A DNA stretch of 64,000 nt, from NCBI RefSeq assembly GCF_004014715.1, contig NZ_CP034835.1, positions 4,092,001 to 4,156,000 of the forward strand. Reading direction: 5' to 3'. The notes beneath the pieces were generated by a model. It did not search any database, was not told where the DNA came from, and saw only the letters and a list, made by a program, of their open reading frames with translations. Of the stretch, positions 36,823 to 46,443 are shown piece by piece. The position numbers and the translations under genes are program-made. The stretch is from Pseudoalteromonas sp. R3. GTDB taxonomy: Bacteria; Pseudomonadota; Gammaproteobacteria; Enterobacterales; Alteromonadaceae. How positions within the stretch are numbered: position 1 is the first letter of the stretch; each line of letters starts with the position of its first letter.

Positions 36823-37845
36823 ATGAAACTCAGGATGCTCGCTTTTTTGCCATTATTGGCGTCTGCACCACTTCAGGCCAAGGAAACGCAGGACAAGGAT
36901 GACCTGGAGATAATAAAACAATGTGTACTGAACGAAATCATCGCCGGTGATCAACAACAAACTGTTGCTGAGCTCAAAGCTTATTGCGAGAAACTGCAAA
37001 AAACGAGCCTCAGTCAGCTGGATCGCCGCATGGCGCGCGAGATGATCACGGAGAACAACCGCAATGTGCTGACACCGCACAATCGCAACTATATTTTGCC
37101 GGTTACCTATGTCAAAAACCCTAACTCCAGACCCTTTGACGGCCTAAAAGCCATTCAGGAAGAAGAAGGTGAACCACTCGATCATATGGAAGTCAAATAC
37201 CAGATATCGATGAAAGTGCCCCTGTATCGGCACTCTAAGGACAAGGACCAGGCTGTTTATGTCGGCGTGACATTGCAATCTTACTGGCAGCTCTACAACA
37301 AAGATATCTCCTCCCCGTTTCGTGAAACTAATTATGAACCGGAGATCTTCTGGATCAACTTCCTGGACGATGAAAACGTTCTGTGGGGCGATGAAATGGC
37401 CATCATTCTGGGAGCATCGCATCAATCAAACGGCCGTAGTCAGCCGAATTCACGCTCCTGGAACCGTATCTATGCCAATTTTATCTGGGAGTATGAAGGC
37501 TTTGTGTTTAGCTTTAAACCTTGGTATCGCCTGCCTGAAGACGACAAACCAGAACAGCTAGTCGCCAAAGGCGATGACAACCCAGACATTCACAAGTATA
37601 TGGGTTACTTTGAGCTTAGTGGTGCCTATCGCCATGGCGACCATGAGTTTGGTTTTATGACCCGTAACAACTTTAACAGTGATAACCATGGCGCCATACA
37701 GCTTGACTGGTCATTCCCACTACCGGGCTCTTCCAGGGTGCGCGGTTATGTACAGTATTTCAATGGCTATGGCGAGAGCATGATTGATTATAATGCCCAT
37801 ATTCAAAGACTTGGCCTGGGCATTGCCGTCACAGATCTGCTCTAA
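36823..37845 (+). CDS. pldA: Outer membrane phospholipase A
   Basis: 340 residues. Signal peptide (about 1-19, ending QAKE), an N-terminal soluble extension of about 80 residues with two Cys, then a 12-stranded barrel. The catalytic motif GASHQSNGRSQPNSRSWNR contains the His-Ser pair and the downstream Asn of the OMPLA triad. The enzyme is usually silent and becomes active on dimerisation with calcium when the outer membrane is disturbed. It is monocistronic and ends at a hairpin shared with yiiD. Confidence 0.92.
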   Translation: MKLRMLAFLPLLASAPLQAKETQDKDDLEIIKQCVLNEIIAGDQQQTVAELKAYCEKLQKTSLSQLDRRMAREMITENNRNVLTPHNRNYILPVTYVKNPNSRPFDGLKAIQEEEGEPLDHMEVKYQISMKVPLYRHSKDKDQAVYVGVTLQSYWQLYNKDISSPFRETNYEPEIFWINFLDDENVLWGDEMAIILGASHQSNGRSQPNSRSWNRIYANFIWEYEGFVFSFKPWYRLPEDDKPEQLVAKGDDNPDIHKYMGYFELSGAYRHGDHEFGFMTRNNFNSDNHGAIQLDWSFPLPGSSRVRGYVQYFNGYGESMIDYNAHIQRLGLGIAVTDLL

Positions 37846-37855
37846 TACTGACATG

Positions 37856-37881
37856 ATGCGGCCCGCCTTTGCAGGCCGCAT
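37856..37881. terminator. Bidirectional hairpin between pldA and yiiD
   Basis: Perfect 8-bp stem ATGCGGCC / GGCCGCAT with a 10-base loop in the 42-base gap between two converging genes. T tracts are weak on both sides. Confidence 0.55.
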
Positions 37882-37887
37882 ATGGGA

Positions 37888-38781
37888 TTATTTGATAACC
37901 ACAAACAGCCCTTCAAATTTCGCCACCAGCACATCACCATCATAGACATTAACCGGCACACGATATTTGGCTTTACCCTCATCGTTGAGTGCACTCAGCT
38001 CGCCACTACACTCGGCCAGCGTGACCGTTGCACTGGGCGCGGTGGTCAGCGGTTTAAGATACTGAATATTGGCGTCAGCCAGGACAATATTGCCTTCCAG
38101 AGCCAGCTCTTTGAGTGCCAGATAGGTAGCACCCCACCCGGTCAGCGTCGCCATACTATAAACCGAACCAGCAAACATCGAATTGTGCAAATTCAGGTTA
38201 GCTTTAAGGTCTGCGCGAGTTGAAAACTGCCAGTCGGTGTAACTTTCTACCTTAATCCCCATCGCATCACTGATAGGGATCGACTCGCGCCAGGTATCCT
38301 GTAACACCTGAGTCCACTGCGGGTGACGGAACCAGCCAGGCTCAGATGGACGTTGCTTAACCATTTTCCAGTGCTGCACATCACCATAGGACAAGTGGGC
38401 TTTTTCAATCATCTGATAACCGTGGCGTTCATAAAATGCCAATGCGCGCTCTCTGGCAAACAACACCAGCTCTTGGGCTTGTTGTGTCCAGGCTATTTTT
38501 TCCAGCTCATGCAACAGCCGACTGCCCAAATGATGGCCACGATGTGCCTCATCTACAGCCATATAACGCACTTGTGCCTGTTGCTGATTGTTGAAATGCA
38601 GACGCGCCACACCGAGCACCTGACCTTCGTTATTTTTGATATAACGATGTTCGGCCTCCTGCTCAAGATCATCCTGCTCGCTGCCTCTGGGCTGATCCCA
38701 GGGCGCCCGTAAAACCTGCCATCGTAGTTGATAATACGCTTGCCAATCTTCACTGCTCTGTGGCGCTGTTACTTGAAACAT
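37888..38781 (-). CDS. yiiD: GNAT acetyltransferase fused to YiiD C-terminal thioesterase-like domain
   Basis: 297 residues. An N-terminal GNAT domain (about 1-145; acyl-CoA loop VDEAHRGHHLGSRLLHELE) is joined to a hot-dog-fold YiiD_C domain (about 155-297; NLHNSMFAGSVYSMATLTGWGATYL). The two-domain layout equals E. coli YiiD, which has been linked to malonyl-ACP decarboxylation and fatty acid initiation. ATG 38781 begins the GNAT domain; the frame is open to 38844. dtd and yihY, its neighbours in E. coli, lie nearby. Confidence 0.88.
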   Translation of the reverse strand: MFQVTAPQSSEDWQAYYQLRWQVLRAPWDQPRGSEQDDLEQEAEHRYIKNNEGQVLGVARLHFNNQQQAQVRYMAVDEAHRGHHLGSRLLHELEKIAWTQQAQELVLFARERALAFYERHGYQMIEKAHLSYGDVQHWKMVKQRPSEPGWFRHPQWTQVLQDTWRESIPISDAMGIKVESYTDWQFSTRADLKANLNLHNSMFAGSVYSMATLTGWGATYLALKELALEGNIVLADANIQYLKPLTTAPSATVTLAECSGELSALNDEGKAKYRVPVNVYDGDVLVAKFEGLFVVIK

Positions 38782-38996
38782 GGTGACTCCTGTGCTTTTC
38801 CTGTCGCCGGGGCGATACGCCCGGCCCGTGCAACCTGCTCCCACTTTTTAACGGGGAACTTTTGTCTAATTTATGGACCTTACCTTACAAGAAAAGTGCG
38901 CAACAGGGAATGATCGGCCAGATTTGGCCAATTTGTCATGTAAATTCAACGAAACGCAGTGGCAGAACTGTGAGGCCCAGCTATGCTGATGTAACT

Positions 38997-39686
38997 ATGC
39001 AAGATTTTATTATCGAACCCGGCACTATCAGTAACGAGTTTGTACATCAGAGCCATCAACTTGGGCATCTGTTGTACTGGCATAAACATGGCAAAATCAG
39101 CATACAAGTACGCCAGGAAAAAACCTTACGCTGGTTACTGATTAACGACACTCTGCAATCCGTGATTGAGCTCAATCATCCGGAGAAGCTGCTTTTTCCC
39201 CATTTACAGGTGTTAGCCGCGTTGTGGCAAAAGTGCCCCACTCCTGGCAAAGTACTGGAACTGGGTCTTGGCGCTGGGGCTATCCGGGATTATTTGCATA
39301 TCAGCTATCCCGACTGTCAGATAACTTCTATCGATAATAACCCTGATATTATTCATTGCTATAAACGCTATTTTGGTGGCAATCCTATCTCTAACGTCAG
39401 TTGTAGCGATGCCTACAAGGCGCTGGAGAACAATGGCCATTATGACTGGATCATCCTGGACTTGTTCAGCCAGCTAGATGCACCACGATTTTTGTACGAA
39501 CACAAGTTTTACACACAAATTCGTGCCACGCTCAATGAAGGCGGCCGCCTATATATCAATTTTCTTGCGGAGCATGATTCGCAACTAAAACAGCTTGAGC
39601 ACCTGCTTATCACCAACTTTGGCAAAAAACCCTTCGTACACAAAGTGCCCGATTACGCCAATCACATTATTTCTTTAACCCGCTAA
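38997..39686 (+). CDS. Spermidine synthase-like fold protein (methyltransferase-type)
   Basis: 229 residues from ATG 38997 (MQDFIIEPGTISNEF); the open frame extends to 38862 without family features. Motif I, GKVLELGLGAGAIRDYL, is followed by ITSIDNNPDIIHCYKRYF and the DWIILDLFSQ motif, as in the spermine/spermidine synthase-like group of Rossmann proteins. Residues needed for polyamine binding are not obvious, and no speD-like gene is near, so polyamine synthesis is doubtful. It converges with dtd, 9 bases apart. Confidence 0.75.
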   Translation: MQDFIIEPGTISNEFVHQSHQLGHLLYWHKHGKISIQVRQEKTLRWLLINDTLQSVIELNHPEKLLFPHLQVLAALWQKCPTPGKVLELGLGAGAIRDYLHISYPDCQITSIDNNPDIIHCYKRYFGGNPISNVSCSDAYKALENNGHYDWIILDLFSQLDAPRFLYEHKFYTQIRATLNEGGRLYINFLAEHDSQLKQLEHLLITNFGKKPFVHKVPDYANHIISLTR

Positions 39687-39695
39687 AGATGTCCG

Positions 39696-40133
39696 TCAGA
39701 CCGACAAATTAAACGTGACCGGACCGTCATTGCACAGGCTCACTTGCATATCGGCAGCAAACCGCCCAGTGGCCACCTGCAACCCAGACTCTTTCGCCTT
39801 CGCTACAAAATACTCGTAAAGTGCTTCGGCTTGCGCAGGCGTAGCAGCAGATGAAAAGCTCGGGCGCATGCCCTTTTTGGTATCCGCCGCTAACGTAAAC
39901 TGAGACACCACCAGCAACTCACCCTCAATGTCTCTCAGGCTCAAATTCATTTTGCCCTGCTCATCGGTAAAAATACGGTAGTTACTGATCTTATGCAGCA
40001 AGTTGTCTGCACTTTTTTGATCGTCAGCCTTCTCTACTCCGAGCAGCACCAAGATCCCCTGACCAATTTGACCGACACACTCGCCCTCCACGACCACATT
40101 GGCCTGACTGACCCTTTGAATTAATCCCTGCAC
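39696..40133 (-). CDS. dtd: D-aminoacyl-tRNA deacylase
   Basis: 145 residues. Removes D-amino acids and mischarged glycine from tRNA. Family motifs are clear: start [18 protein letters not shown], the SQFTLAAD motif (about 77-84, with the active-site Thr), and the cross-subunit Gly-cisPro motif near [11 protein letters not shown] at the C terminus. It follows pip and yihY on the minus strand, as in other gammaproteobacteria. Confidence 0.96.
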   Translation of the reverse strand: MQGLIQRVSQANVVVEGECVGQIGQGILVLLGVEKADDQKSADNLLHKISNYRIFTDEQGKMNLSLRDIEGELLVVSQFTLAADTKKGMRPSFSSAATPAQAEALYEYFVAKAKESGLQVATGRFAADMQVSLCNDGPVTFNLSV

Positions 40134-40177
40134 GCTTACCTCTATGATTCATGACGTAATTTATATCTACTGTGGCG

Positions 40178-41119
40178 CTAATGCGCCAGTTTACATAACA
40201 GTAAATCGGCGGCACGCCGTATCGCTTCGGAATATACTGCATTTGTGGCGCAGTGCCCAACTTCTTCGAGGATCAGCAAACGCGCATTAAGCTGCTCGGC
40301 CAATGCCTGAGCCATCGCAAAACGACAAACATAGTCATGGCGGCTATGGATCATCCACACAGGCAAGCTTGCGATTTTATTAGCCTGTTGAAATATCTGT
40401 TGTTCTTCAATAAAACAGCGGGTATTAAAGTAATGCACCATAATCCGGGCTTGCTGAACCACGGCCTGTTCATGATCCAGCTGATAACGCTGCGCCTGGC
40501 TGCCAACGCTAAGCTGGCGATCCCAGTCATGCCACTGCTGCGCAGCGCGGCGTACCGCCACTTCATCATCGCAATGCAATAGCTGGGTATAACGGGACAA
40601 TATCGCTTTGTAATCCCCTTGTCCCTGACTGAAAACCTGATAACGCTCCGGGTAGAATTGTGCACCGGCACCGCTGATCCCATAGAGCCACTGTAAATCA
40701 CTTTGGCACCCCAAAAAGGTCGCCCATAATACCAACCCCAGCACGCGCTGCGGATAGCGCTGCGCAAACAAGAGGGCTAACGTGGCCCCCCAGGAACCAC
40801 CCGCCAGTACGCACTGACTGATATCTAAGTACGACAGCAGACTATCTATATCCTGGAGCAGGTATTCTGTGGTGTTGTGTGTGAGTTGCTGGGGGGAAGA
40901 CTGGCCACAACCGCGCTGACTAAACAAAATTATACGATAGCGTTGTGGATTAAAATAACTGGCAGAATGGCGACATAAGCCGCTCCCCGGGCCACCATGA
41001 CAAATAATCACAGGCAACCCGGTCTCCAGACCAAACTCTTCTACATGTATTTGATGTCCATGAGACACCGCCATATGAAAACTGCGTCGTGGCGATTCCA
41101 GCCGATACAATTGAGTCAT
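40178..41119 (-). CDS. pip: Proline iminopeptidase (alpha/beta hydrolase)
   Basis: 313 residues. Cleaves N-terminal proline from peptides. The HGGPGSG oxyanion motif (about 37-43), the FSQRGCGQSSP segment, the nucleophile elbow GGSWGATLAL (about 112) and the terminal His in EVGHCATN are present. ATG 41119 is used because AGAGGTG precedes it and the upstream yihY stop is at 41131; the frame is open to 41158. Acts in the cytoplasm, with no signal peptide. Confidence 0.9.
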   Translation of the reverse strand: MTQLYRLESPRRSFHMAVSHGHQIHVEEFGLETGLPVIICHGGPGSGLCRHSASYFNPQRYRIILFSQRGCGQSSPQQLTHNTTEYLLQDIDSLLSYLDISQCVLAGGSWGATLALLFAQRYPQRVLGLVLWATFLGCQSDLQWLYGISGAGAQFYPERYQVFSQGQGDYKAILSRYTQLLHCDDEVAVRRAAQQWHDWDRQLSVGSQAQRYQLDHEQAVVQQARIMVHYFNTRCFIEEQQIFQQANKIASLPVWMIHSRHDYVCRFAMAQALAEQLNARLLILEEVGHCATNAVYSEAIRRAADLLLCKLAH

Positions 41120-41130
41120 TGCACACCTCT

Positions 41131-42015
41131 TTATTGTGGTGTGTCTTGTTCCTCGCACTCCTTTTCGGACAAACAGGCAGTAAATTCAGCACCCAGCAGC
41201 ACCACCATCCAGGAAAGATAAACCCAGACGAACAGAATTGGCACTGTGGCCAGCGCACCATAGATCACCTCATAGGAGGGAAAATGGCTGATATACAGAG
41301 CAAAGCCTTTTTTGGTCAGTTCAAATAGCAAAGCTGCAAAAAATGCCCCAGGTATCGCTGCCTGATAAGACACGCGTGTATTTGGTACTAAAGTATAGAG
41401 CATAAAAAAGCCTGCCATGGAAATAACATAGGGCAAAAGCTTCAATAAAAAACCGCTGAACCCCGGGATCCCCTGATCGGCAAAAGAAACCAATGACACA
41501 ATATACGACGTTACACCAATACTGGCTCCCAATAATACCGGGCCCAACGTCAGCACCATCCAGTAAATAGCAAAGGAAATCATCATAGGTCGCGATTTTT
41601 CGACCCGCCAGATACGATTCAACGCAGCATCGACGTTGCGGATCAGCAATAAGGCAACGGCGGTAAGAAAACCAATCCCCACCGCAGTCATCTGATTTGC
41701 ATTGCCAGTAAAGGCACTGATATGGGATTTAATGGTGTCTGTCGAGGTGGGCACAAAATTATTAAAAATAAAACTTTCTATGGCATCCCGGGCATCCTGA
41801 AAGCCGGGGAATGCACTGAAGATCGCCACCCCGACCGCGACCAGAGGGATCAGAGACAGCAGGGTCACATAAGCCAGATAGCCCGCATTGATCATGAGCT
41901 GGTCTTGCTGGCAGCGCTGGTAGAAGCACAACCACCAATCGGGCTGGCGCCTTAAAAAGGCCTTGCCTTGCTGTTTCATTGACAACAAGCGCTGTAGCCA
42001 TAATTCATTCATCAT
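41131..42015 (-). CDS. yihY: YihY/BrkB-family inner-membrane protein
   Basis: 294 residues with about six membrane segments. The family motif near the N terminus, GYLAYVTLLSLIPLVAVGVAIFSAFPGF, and the later WVYLSWMVVLLGAEFTACL are characteristic of YihY (once described as RNase BN). The transport or other role is not known. It is the first gene of a yihY-pip-dtd run; two adjacent ATGs begin the frame. Confidence 0.92.
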   Translation of the reverse strand: MMNELWLQRLLSMKQQGKAFLRRQPDWWLCFYQRCQQDQLMINAGYLAYVTLLSLIPLVAVGVAIFSAFPGFQDARDAIESFIFNNFVPTSTDTIKSHISAFTGNANQMTAVGIGFLTAVALLLIRNVDAALNRIWRVEKSRPMMISFAIYWMVLTLGPVLLGASIGVTSYIVSLVSFADQGIPGFSGFLLKLLPYVISMAGFFMLYTLVPNTRVSYQAAIPGAFFAALLFELTKKGFALYISHFPSYEVIYGALATVPILFVWVYLSWMVVLLGAEFTACLSEKECEEQDTPQ

Positions 42016-42123
42016 TACACAGGTTCACAGAGTGAGTTTTGCACATCTTACCAATCCCAGTCATAATTCATAGGGTCAGATTTAAGTATAAGCCGTTATG
42101 TATCAACTGCATTAGGAAAGCCG

Positions 42124-42786
42124 ATGAACAATTCTGTGTTAAAAACGAGCCTCATAATCTTGAGCCTGAGCCTGCTTAGCGCCTGCCAAAGCGCGTACTA
42201 CGCAGCCTGGGAAAAAGTAGGGGTGCACAAGCGCGAGATCTTAGTTGACCGTGTAGAAAATACCAAAGAAGCGCAACAAGCTACTCAACAAGAGTTTCAG
42301 TCTGCACTGGAGCGTCTGACTACCCTGATCAATTTTGATGGTGGCGAATTACAAAGTGTGTATCAACAACTCAATGACGATTATCTCTCCAGTGAAGCCG
42401 CAGCGCAGGACGTACGTACGAACATAGACAAGGTAGAAGACGTTGCAGAGGCCTTATTCTCTGAATGGCAGGATGAGCTGAGCCAATACTCCAGTGCCAA
42501 ACTGAAGCGCCAGAGCGAACAAAAGCTCCGACAAACGCAACGTCAGTTTGACAAGTTGCTACGCTCAATGCGTGCCAGCGAAGCCAAAATGCAACCAGTA
42601 CTGGATTCACTCAAAGATAACGTATTGTATTTAAAGCACAACCTAAACGCACAAGCGATCGCCGCCATCAAAGGCGAATTCAGTGGCCTGAAACGGGATA
42701 TTCAATCTCTGATCAGTGATATGAATCGCTCCATTGAGGACTCCAACGCCTTTATCGCCAGTATGAATAATACTAACCAGCCATAA
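42124..42786 (+). CDS. DUF2959 lipoprotein
   Basis: 220 residues. Signal peptide with lipobox LLSAC (Cys at about 21), then a long, almost fully helical coiled-coil domain of the DUF2959 family (marker YYAAWEKVGVHKREILVDRVENTKEAQQ). A role in the periplasm is likely, but unknown. It ends at a perfect 12-bp inverted repeat shared with the converging lipoprotein gene. Confidence 0.85.
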   Translation: MNNSVLKTSLIILSLSLLSACQSAYYAAWEKVGVHKREILVDRVENTKEAQQATQQEFQSALERLTTLINFDGGELQSVYQQLNDDYLSSEAAAQDVRTNIDKVEDVAEALFSEWQDELSQYSSAKLKRQSEQKLRQTQRQFDKLLRSMRASEAKMQPVLDSLKDNVLYLKHNLNAQAIAAIKGEFSGLKRDIQSLISDMNRSIEDSNAFIASMNNTNQP

Positions 42787-42802
42787 AGGTAAAGCTCTGC
42801 TC

Positions 42803-42835
42803 AGTCACGGTTAATCCTGCCAGTTAACCGTGACT
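42803..42835. terminator. Bidirectional hairpin between two lipoprotein genes
   Basis: Perfect 12-bp inverted repeat (agtcacggttaa / ttaaccgtgact) with a 9-base loop in a convergent gap. T tracts are poor, so efficiency is uncertain. Confidence 0.6.
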
Positions 42836-42841
42836 ACTATG

Positions 42842-43516
42842 CTAATCGGCATAGATTACCTGCAAATCACAATTGAAAATGGGGATGGCTGCATAACTGC
42901 GGTGGCCCATCACTTGGAAGGTAACCGCAGGTTTTTCTCCAAACCGCGTCTGTACTGTGTGCGAGCGCATCTGATAGGCCTGTTGCATCGCGCCACGGCC
43001 ATCATTCCATATCAGGGTCAAATAGGGGTCAATGTATTGCCACTGCCCCTTTGTTGCCGTCCCGGTCAGGTTCCAGTCTCCGCTCGTGCTCAGTTCAATC
43101 TGAAAGGGATCCATTGCACAGTCGTGCGAGTGTACGACGTTAGGCAGTCTCACCTGAGAGCCATCGCCAGGAAAATACAAACCATAATTGCCCTCACTGA
43201 AACGATGATATTCGCCGTTAAAGTCCTGCACATTGAGCCCGGCATACCCCAACCCACGTACCACCTCAGACAACTGTGAGATCAGAGCATCATTTTGATC
43301 TGCCGGAAAGCGATTGAGACGAACAGTGTTACTATCACTGGTGTACTCTACAGGCACGGGAAGGTCATTCAATACATAGTTGATATTGGCCTGTTCCAGC
43401 TGGTTCACCAACAGCTGCTGTTTTGTGTCGTCCAAAGATGAGTGAAACACATGTACCAAAGGCTGATTGCTACAGGCGCTCAAAAATAAGCACCCAGCCA
43501 CTGACCATACTTTCAT
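42842..43516 (-). CDS. Hypothetical lipoprotein
   Basis: 224 residues. Lipobox LFLSACSNQ gives Cys at about 15. The mature part starts with a segment like the NQLEQANINYVLND opening that suggests a small alpha-beta domain, then a region with VPVEYTSDSNTV and a C-terminal beta-rich part. I do not recognise the family. Two Cys (SHDCAMD and IFNCDL) may form a disulfide. Confidence 0.7.
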   Translation of the reverse strand: MKVWSVAGCLFLSACSNQPLVHVFHSSLDDTKQQLLVNQLEQANINYVLNDLPVPVEYTSDSNTVRLNRFPADQNDALISQLSEVVRGLGYAGLNVQDFNGEYHRFSEGNYGLYFPGDGSQVRLPNVVHSHDCAMDPFQIELSTSGDWNLTGTATKGQWQYIDPYLTLIWNDGRGAMQQAYQMRSHTVQTRFGEKPAVTFQVMGHRSYAAIPIFNCDLQVIYAD

Positions 43517-43600
43517 GAAAAGTCCTTGTTCTTATTATTATGGTCAGAGTAAACCACAGCCGCCCGACACCTGTCCATTGTTCCAATGTGACTCTCGGCA

Positions 43601-43873
43601 TCAGTGACTACGTGTCAGCCAGTTTTGCACCGCGGTTTTGGGATACACAATCTCTTTAAACAAGCGGTGACGCTCAAATTTAAGATCGCTCTCCTGACTG
43701 GGTAGACCAGCCTGGACCTGACTGTGATGCTCATTGAATCGAGAGATCAAAGTCAGCTTGTCTCTGCCCTGATTGAGCTGAGTGTTGAGATAGCCACGCA
43801 CATCATCTGCTGTCATTAACCCCAATGCCTCTAAATTCATCAGGTCTTTTTTTAATGCAGAACGGATCCCCAT
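43601..43873 (-). CDS. Small hypothetical protein
   Basis: 90 residues, mostly helical and charged, no Cys, no membrane segment. The ATG has a perfect AGGAG seven bases upstream. The N-terminal part (SALKKDLMNLEALGLMTADDVRGYLNTQL in short form LMNLEALGLMTADDV) looks like a helical regulatory or adaptor domain. Function is unknown. It stands alone between a lipoprotein gene and an S4 protein gene on the other strand. Confidence 0.7.
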   Translation of the reverse strand: MGIRSALKKDLMNLEALGLMTADDVRGYLNTQLNQGRDKLTLISRFNEHHSQVQAGLPSQESDLKFERHRLFKEIVYPKTAVQNWLTRSH

Positions 43874-44080
43874 GGAATGTCTCCTGTTGTCATAATTTAC
43901 AAAAGTCGCAGCGAATCACTGCCAAACGTCTCGACCAATGGCCGCCCGACTCCGTATCGGCGTGCAAGATACACACCAAATGCTGCAATTACATTAAAGA
44001 CACCACGATGATCGAAAAAGTTTCGTGGTTCACCGCAGCGTCGCGCTATACTGTCGCAAAACATCCAACGGGGTTGTGAT

Positions 44081-44479
44081 ATGAATCAAGATTATATTGA
44101 AATCGAGCTCGAAGAAGAGCCAATTGAGCTTTGTAACCTTTTAAAAGTATTAGACTTTGCAGAAAGTGGCGGGCAAGCCAAGCAACTTATCGCCGCAGGA
44201 TATGTGGGCGTCAATGGTGAGCTGTGTACGGTTAAACGCAAGAAATTGTACGCAGGTGATACCCTCTACTTTAATGAAGAAACATTCATGCTGACCCTCG
44301 CAGAGGGCGCTGTACCTGCAGAGCGTAGCCAGCCAAAACCATCCCCTGCGCACCAGTCCAGTGCACATTCAGCAACTGATAAGGGCAAGCAGCCAACCCA
44401 ATCTGGCAAAAAGCGACGCAATAAGCAAAAGAATAACGTGGATAGTGTCACGGGCAGAAAACCCATTTCGTTTGGATAA
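44081..44479 (+). CDS. S4-domain RNA-binding protein with basic tail (YbcJ-like)
   Basis: 132 residues. An S4 domain (about 10-72; LLKVLDFAESGGQAKQLIAAGYVGVNGE is the core) like that of E. coli YbcJ is followed by a Ser/Pro/Gln-rich linker and a strongly basic tail (GKKRRNKQKNN). S4 proteins bind structured RNA, often rRNA. The tail is absent from the 70-residue E. coli protein. The hot-dog thioesterase gene begins 16 bases downstream, so co-transcription is likely. Confidence 0.85.
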   Translation: MNQDYIEIELEEEPIELCNLLKVLDFAESGGQAKQLIAAGYVGVNGELCTVKRKKLYAGDTLYFNEETFMLTLAEGAVPAERSQPKPSPAHQSSAHSATDKGKQPTQSGKKRRNKQKNNVDSVTGRKPISFG

Positions 44480-44495
44480 AACAGGAGATCACACA

Positions 44496-44936
44496 GTGAG
44501 TATCTGGTATCGCCCAATCACACTGGCACAGTGCCAAGCCCTGGATGAGGGACTCCATCAAAAAGGCACGCTGATGCAAACCTTAGGGATCAGCATCAGT
44601 GAAATTGGCGATGACTACCTCGTTGCCACTATGCCCGCCACCCCAGCGCACCATAATCCGCTAGGCATGGTCCATGGTGGTGCCAATGTTGCTTTAGCCG
44701 AAACTGTGGCCAGTTATGCAGCTAATTTTGCAGTCGACTTTGAACGTTTTTACTGTGTCGGACAGGAGATTAACGCCAATCACCTTAAAGCCTCACGAAA
44801 CGGGACGCTCACTGCCACGGCACGACCCCTGCATCTTGGCCGGCGTACTTCAGTCTGGGAAGTGAAAATCGTCAATGCGCGTGATGAGTTATGCTGCGTC
44901 GCTCGTATGACTGCCGCAGTCGTAGAACGACGCTAG
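44496..44936 (+). CDS. Hot-dog fold thioesterase (PaaI/MenI-like)
   Basis: 146 residues from GTG 44496, with AGGAG upstream; the open frame extends to 44361 but overlaps the S4 gene. The pattern HHNPLGMVHGGANVALAETVAS contains the HGG motif and the catalytic Glu/Asp helix of the PaaI/DHNA-CoA thioesterase family. It hydrolyses an acyl-CoA, possibly 1,4-dihydroxy-2-naphthoyl-CoA or aryl-CoA; the substrate cannot be fixed. Confidence 0.83.
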   Translation: MSIWYRPITLAQCQALDEGLHQKGTLMQTLGISISEIGDDYLVATMPATPAHHNPLGMVHGGANVALAETVASYAANFAVDFERFYCVGQEINANHLKASRNGTLTATARPLHLGRRTSVWEVKIVNARDELCCVARMTAAVVERR

Positions 44937-45027
44937 CCCTAACCTCACCGAAATTGATATAGCGCAAGCCGCTCTACTCTTTACAATATCACAATGATCT
45001 CAACCCCAGTTTGTGGAGGCTGAGATC

Positions 45028-45252
45028 ATGAAGAAACAAAAACGCCTGATTATTATTCTGCACTGTGTGATTGTATGTGGCCTGTTACTGATCTTCACAG
45101 GGCACACTCTGCTGAGCGCCCAGTGGTTGACGGCACTCGGACCCACGGGGTATGCGCTAGGTGCGGCCTGCATAGCCATAGGTCTGATCTGCTCATTACC
45201 AACTAAGATTTATCTGACGATTTTGTTAATGCGCCGAGAAAAGTCAGACTAA
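45028..45252 (+). CDS. Small two-segment membrane protein
   Basis: 74 residues from ATG 45028, which has GGAGG eight bases upstream; a GTG at 45013 is unlikely. Two membrane segments (about 6-28 and 38-62) separated by a short loop, with a basic N terminus (MKKQKR) and a basic C terminus (MRREKSD), so both ends should be cytoplasmic. Family not recognised. Confidence 0.65.
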   Translation: MKKQKRLIIILHCVIVCGLLLIFTGHTLLSAQWLTALGPTGYALGAACIAIGLICSLPTKIYLTILLMRREKSD

Positions 45253-45350
45253 TCCAGATTGCATTACAGCCCAATTCATCACCTGGGGCTTTGCCTCTGT
45301 ACTGGCATTTCGCTACAATTTTGCTTTCAGTTACTAATTCAGACACATCC

Positions 45351-46442
45351 ATGGACCATATAGATACAGTGATCATAGGCGCAGGAGTCGTTGGCCTGGC
45401 CATCGCGGCACGCCTGAGTCAAACCCGCTCCGTCCTGGTCATCGATCAGATGGGACAATTTGGCGAGCATACCAGTAGCCGCAACAGTGAAGTGATCCAT
45501 GCTGGTCTCTATTATGATGAACACAGCCTTAAAGCACATTTGTGTGTCCGTGGTAAAGCCTTGCTGTACGCACATTGCGAGCGCTTTCATGTTCCGGTTA
45601 AGCAGCTTGGTAAAATTTTATTCGCTCGTACGGCGCAAGAGCAAGGTAAACTCGCTGCAATTGAGGCGCAGGCAAAGCGCAACGGCGTGCATGATCTGGC
45701 GCCTCTCAGCCAAACACAAATCGCGGATATGGCTCCTGGCCTGCACACCAGTGCGGCGTTGTTTTCACCTTCAACCGGGATTGTCGACAGCCACCAGCTG
45801 ATGCTGTCTTTAGTCCATCAGCTTGAGCACGCAGGTGGCAACCTGGTCTGTCACACCCGCTTTGAATCGGCGGAAAAAACAGCGTCAGGATTTGCACTGA
45901 CGCTAAACTGCGACGGTGCCCCCTTTGAGCTGAGTTGCAATACTCTGATCAACGCTGGAGGCCTGTTTGCACAAGACAATGCTCAGCGAATCACGGGACT
46001 TGACAAGGACCAGATCCCACAAAGCCATTTATGCCGTGGTCAGTATTTCTGTTATCAAGGCCCCCACCCCTTCAATCACCTGATCTACCCGATGCCTGAA
46101 CAACATGGTCTGGGGATCCATGCTACTTTAGACATGGCAGGTCAACTCAGGTTCGGGCCCGATGCCCAGTTTATTGACAAGCTGGATTACCAAGTTGACG
46201 CACAGGCCAAAGCCCGTTTTGTGCAAGCAATACAAAGCTACTGGCCCGCTCTGGACCCTGAGCGGCTGCATCCCGACTACGCGGGAATAAGACCTAAGTT
46301 GTATCGGGATCAGGGGCAAGACTTTGTGATTGAAGGGCATCAACACCATAGTATTAATGGTCTTATCAACCTGTTTGGTATTGAATCACCCGGGCTGACC
46401 GCCAGTCTGGCGATCGCCGAGTATGTTGAAGCACAACTATAG
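45351..46442 (+). CDS. FAD-dependent L-2-hydroxyglutarate oxidase-like protein
   Basis: 363 residues from ATG 45351. The FAD-binding motif IIGAGVVGLAIAARL begins at residue 8, followed by the HTSSRNSEVIHAGLYYDEHSLKAHLC segment in which SSRNSEVIHAGLYY is the L2HGDH hallmark. The C-terminal GIESPGLTASLAIAEYV closes the FAD site. This group oxidises 2-hydroxy acids such as L-2-hydroxyglutarate. It is shorter than E. coli LhgO (about 422), so substrate identity is not certain. It converges with the DUF4124 gene, 1 base apart. Confidence 0.82.
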   Translation: MDHIDTVIIGAGVVGLAIAARLSQTRSVLVIDQMGQFGEHTSSRNSEVIHAGLYYDEHSLKAHLCVRGKALLYAHCERFHVPVKQLGKILFARTAQEQGKLAAIEAQAKRNGVHDLAPLSQTQIADMAPGLHTSAALFSPSTGIVDSHQLMLSLVHQLEHAGGNLVCHTRFESAEKTASGFALTLNCDGAPFELSCNTLINAGGLFAQDNAQRITGLDKDQIPQSHLCRGQYFCYQGPHPFNHLIYPMPEQHGLGIHATLDMAGQLRFGPDAQFIDKLDYQVDAQAKARFVQAIQSYWPALDPERLHPDYAGIRPKLYRDQGQDFVIEGHQHHSINGLINLFGIESPGLTASLAIAEYVEAQL

Positions 46443-46443
46443 G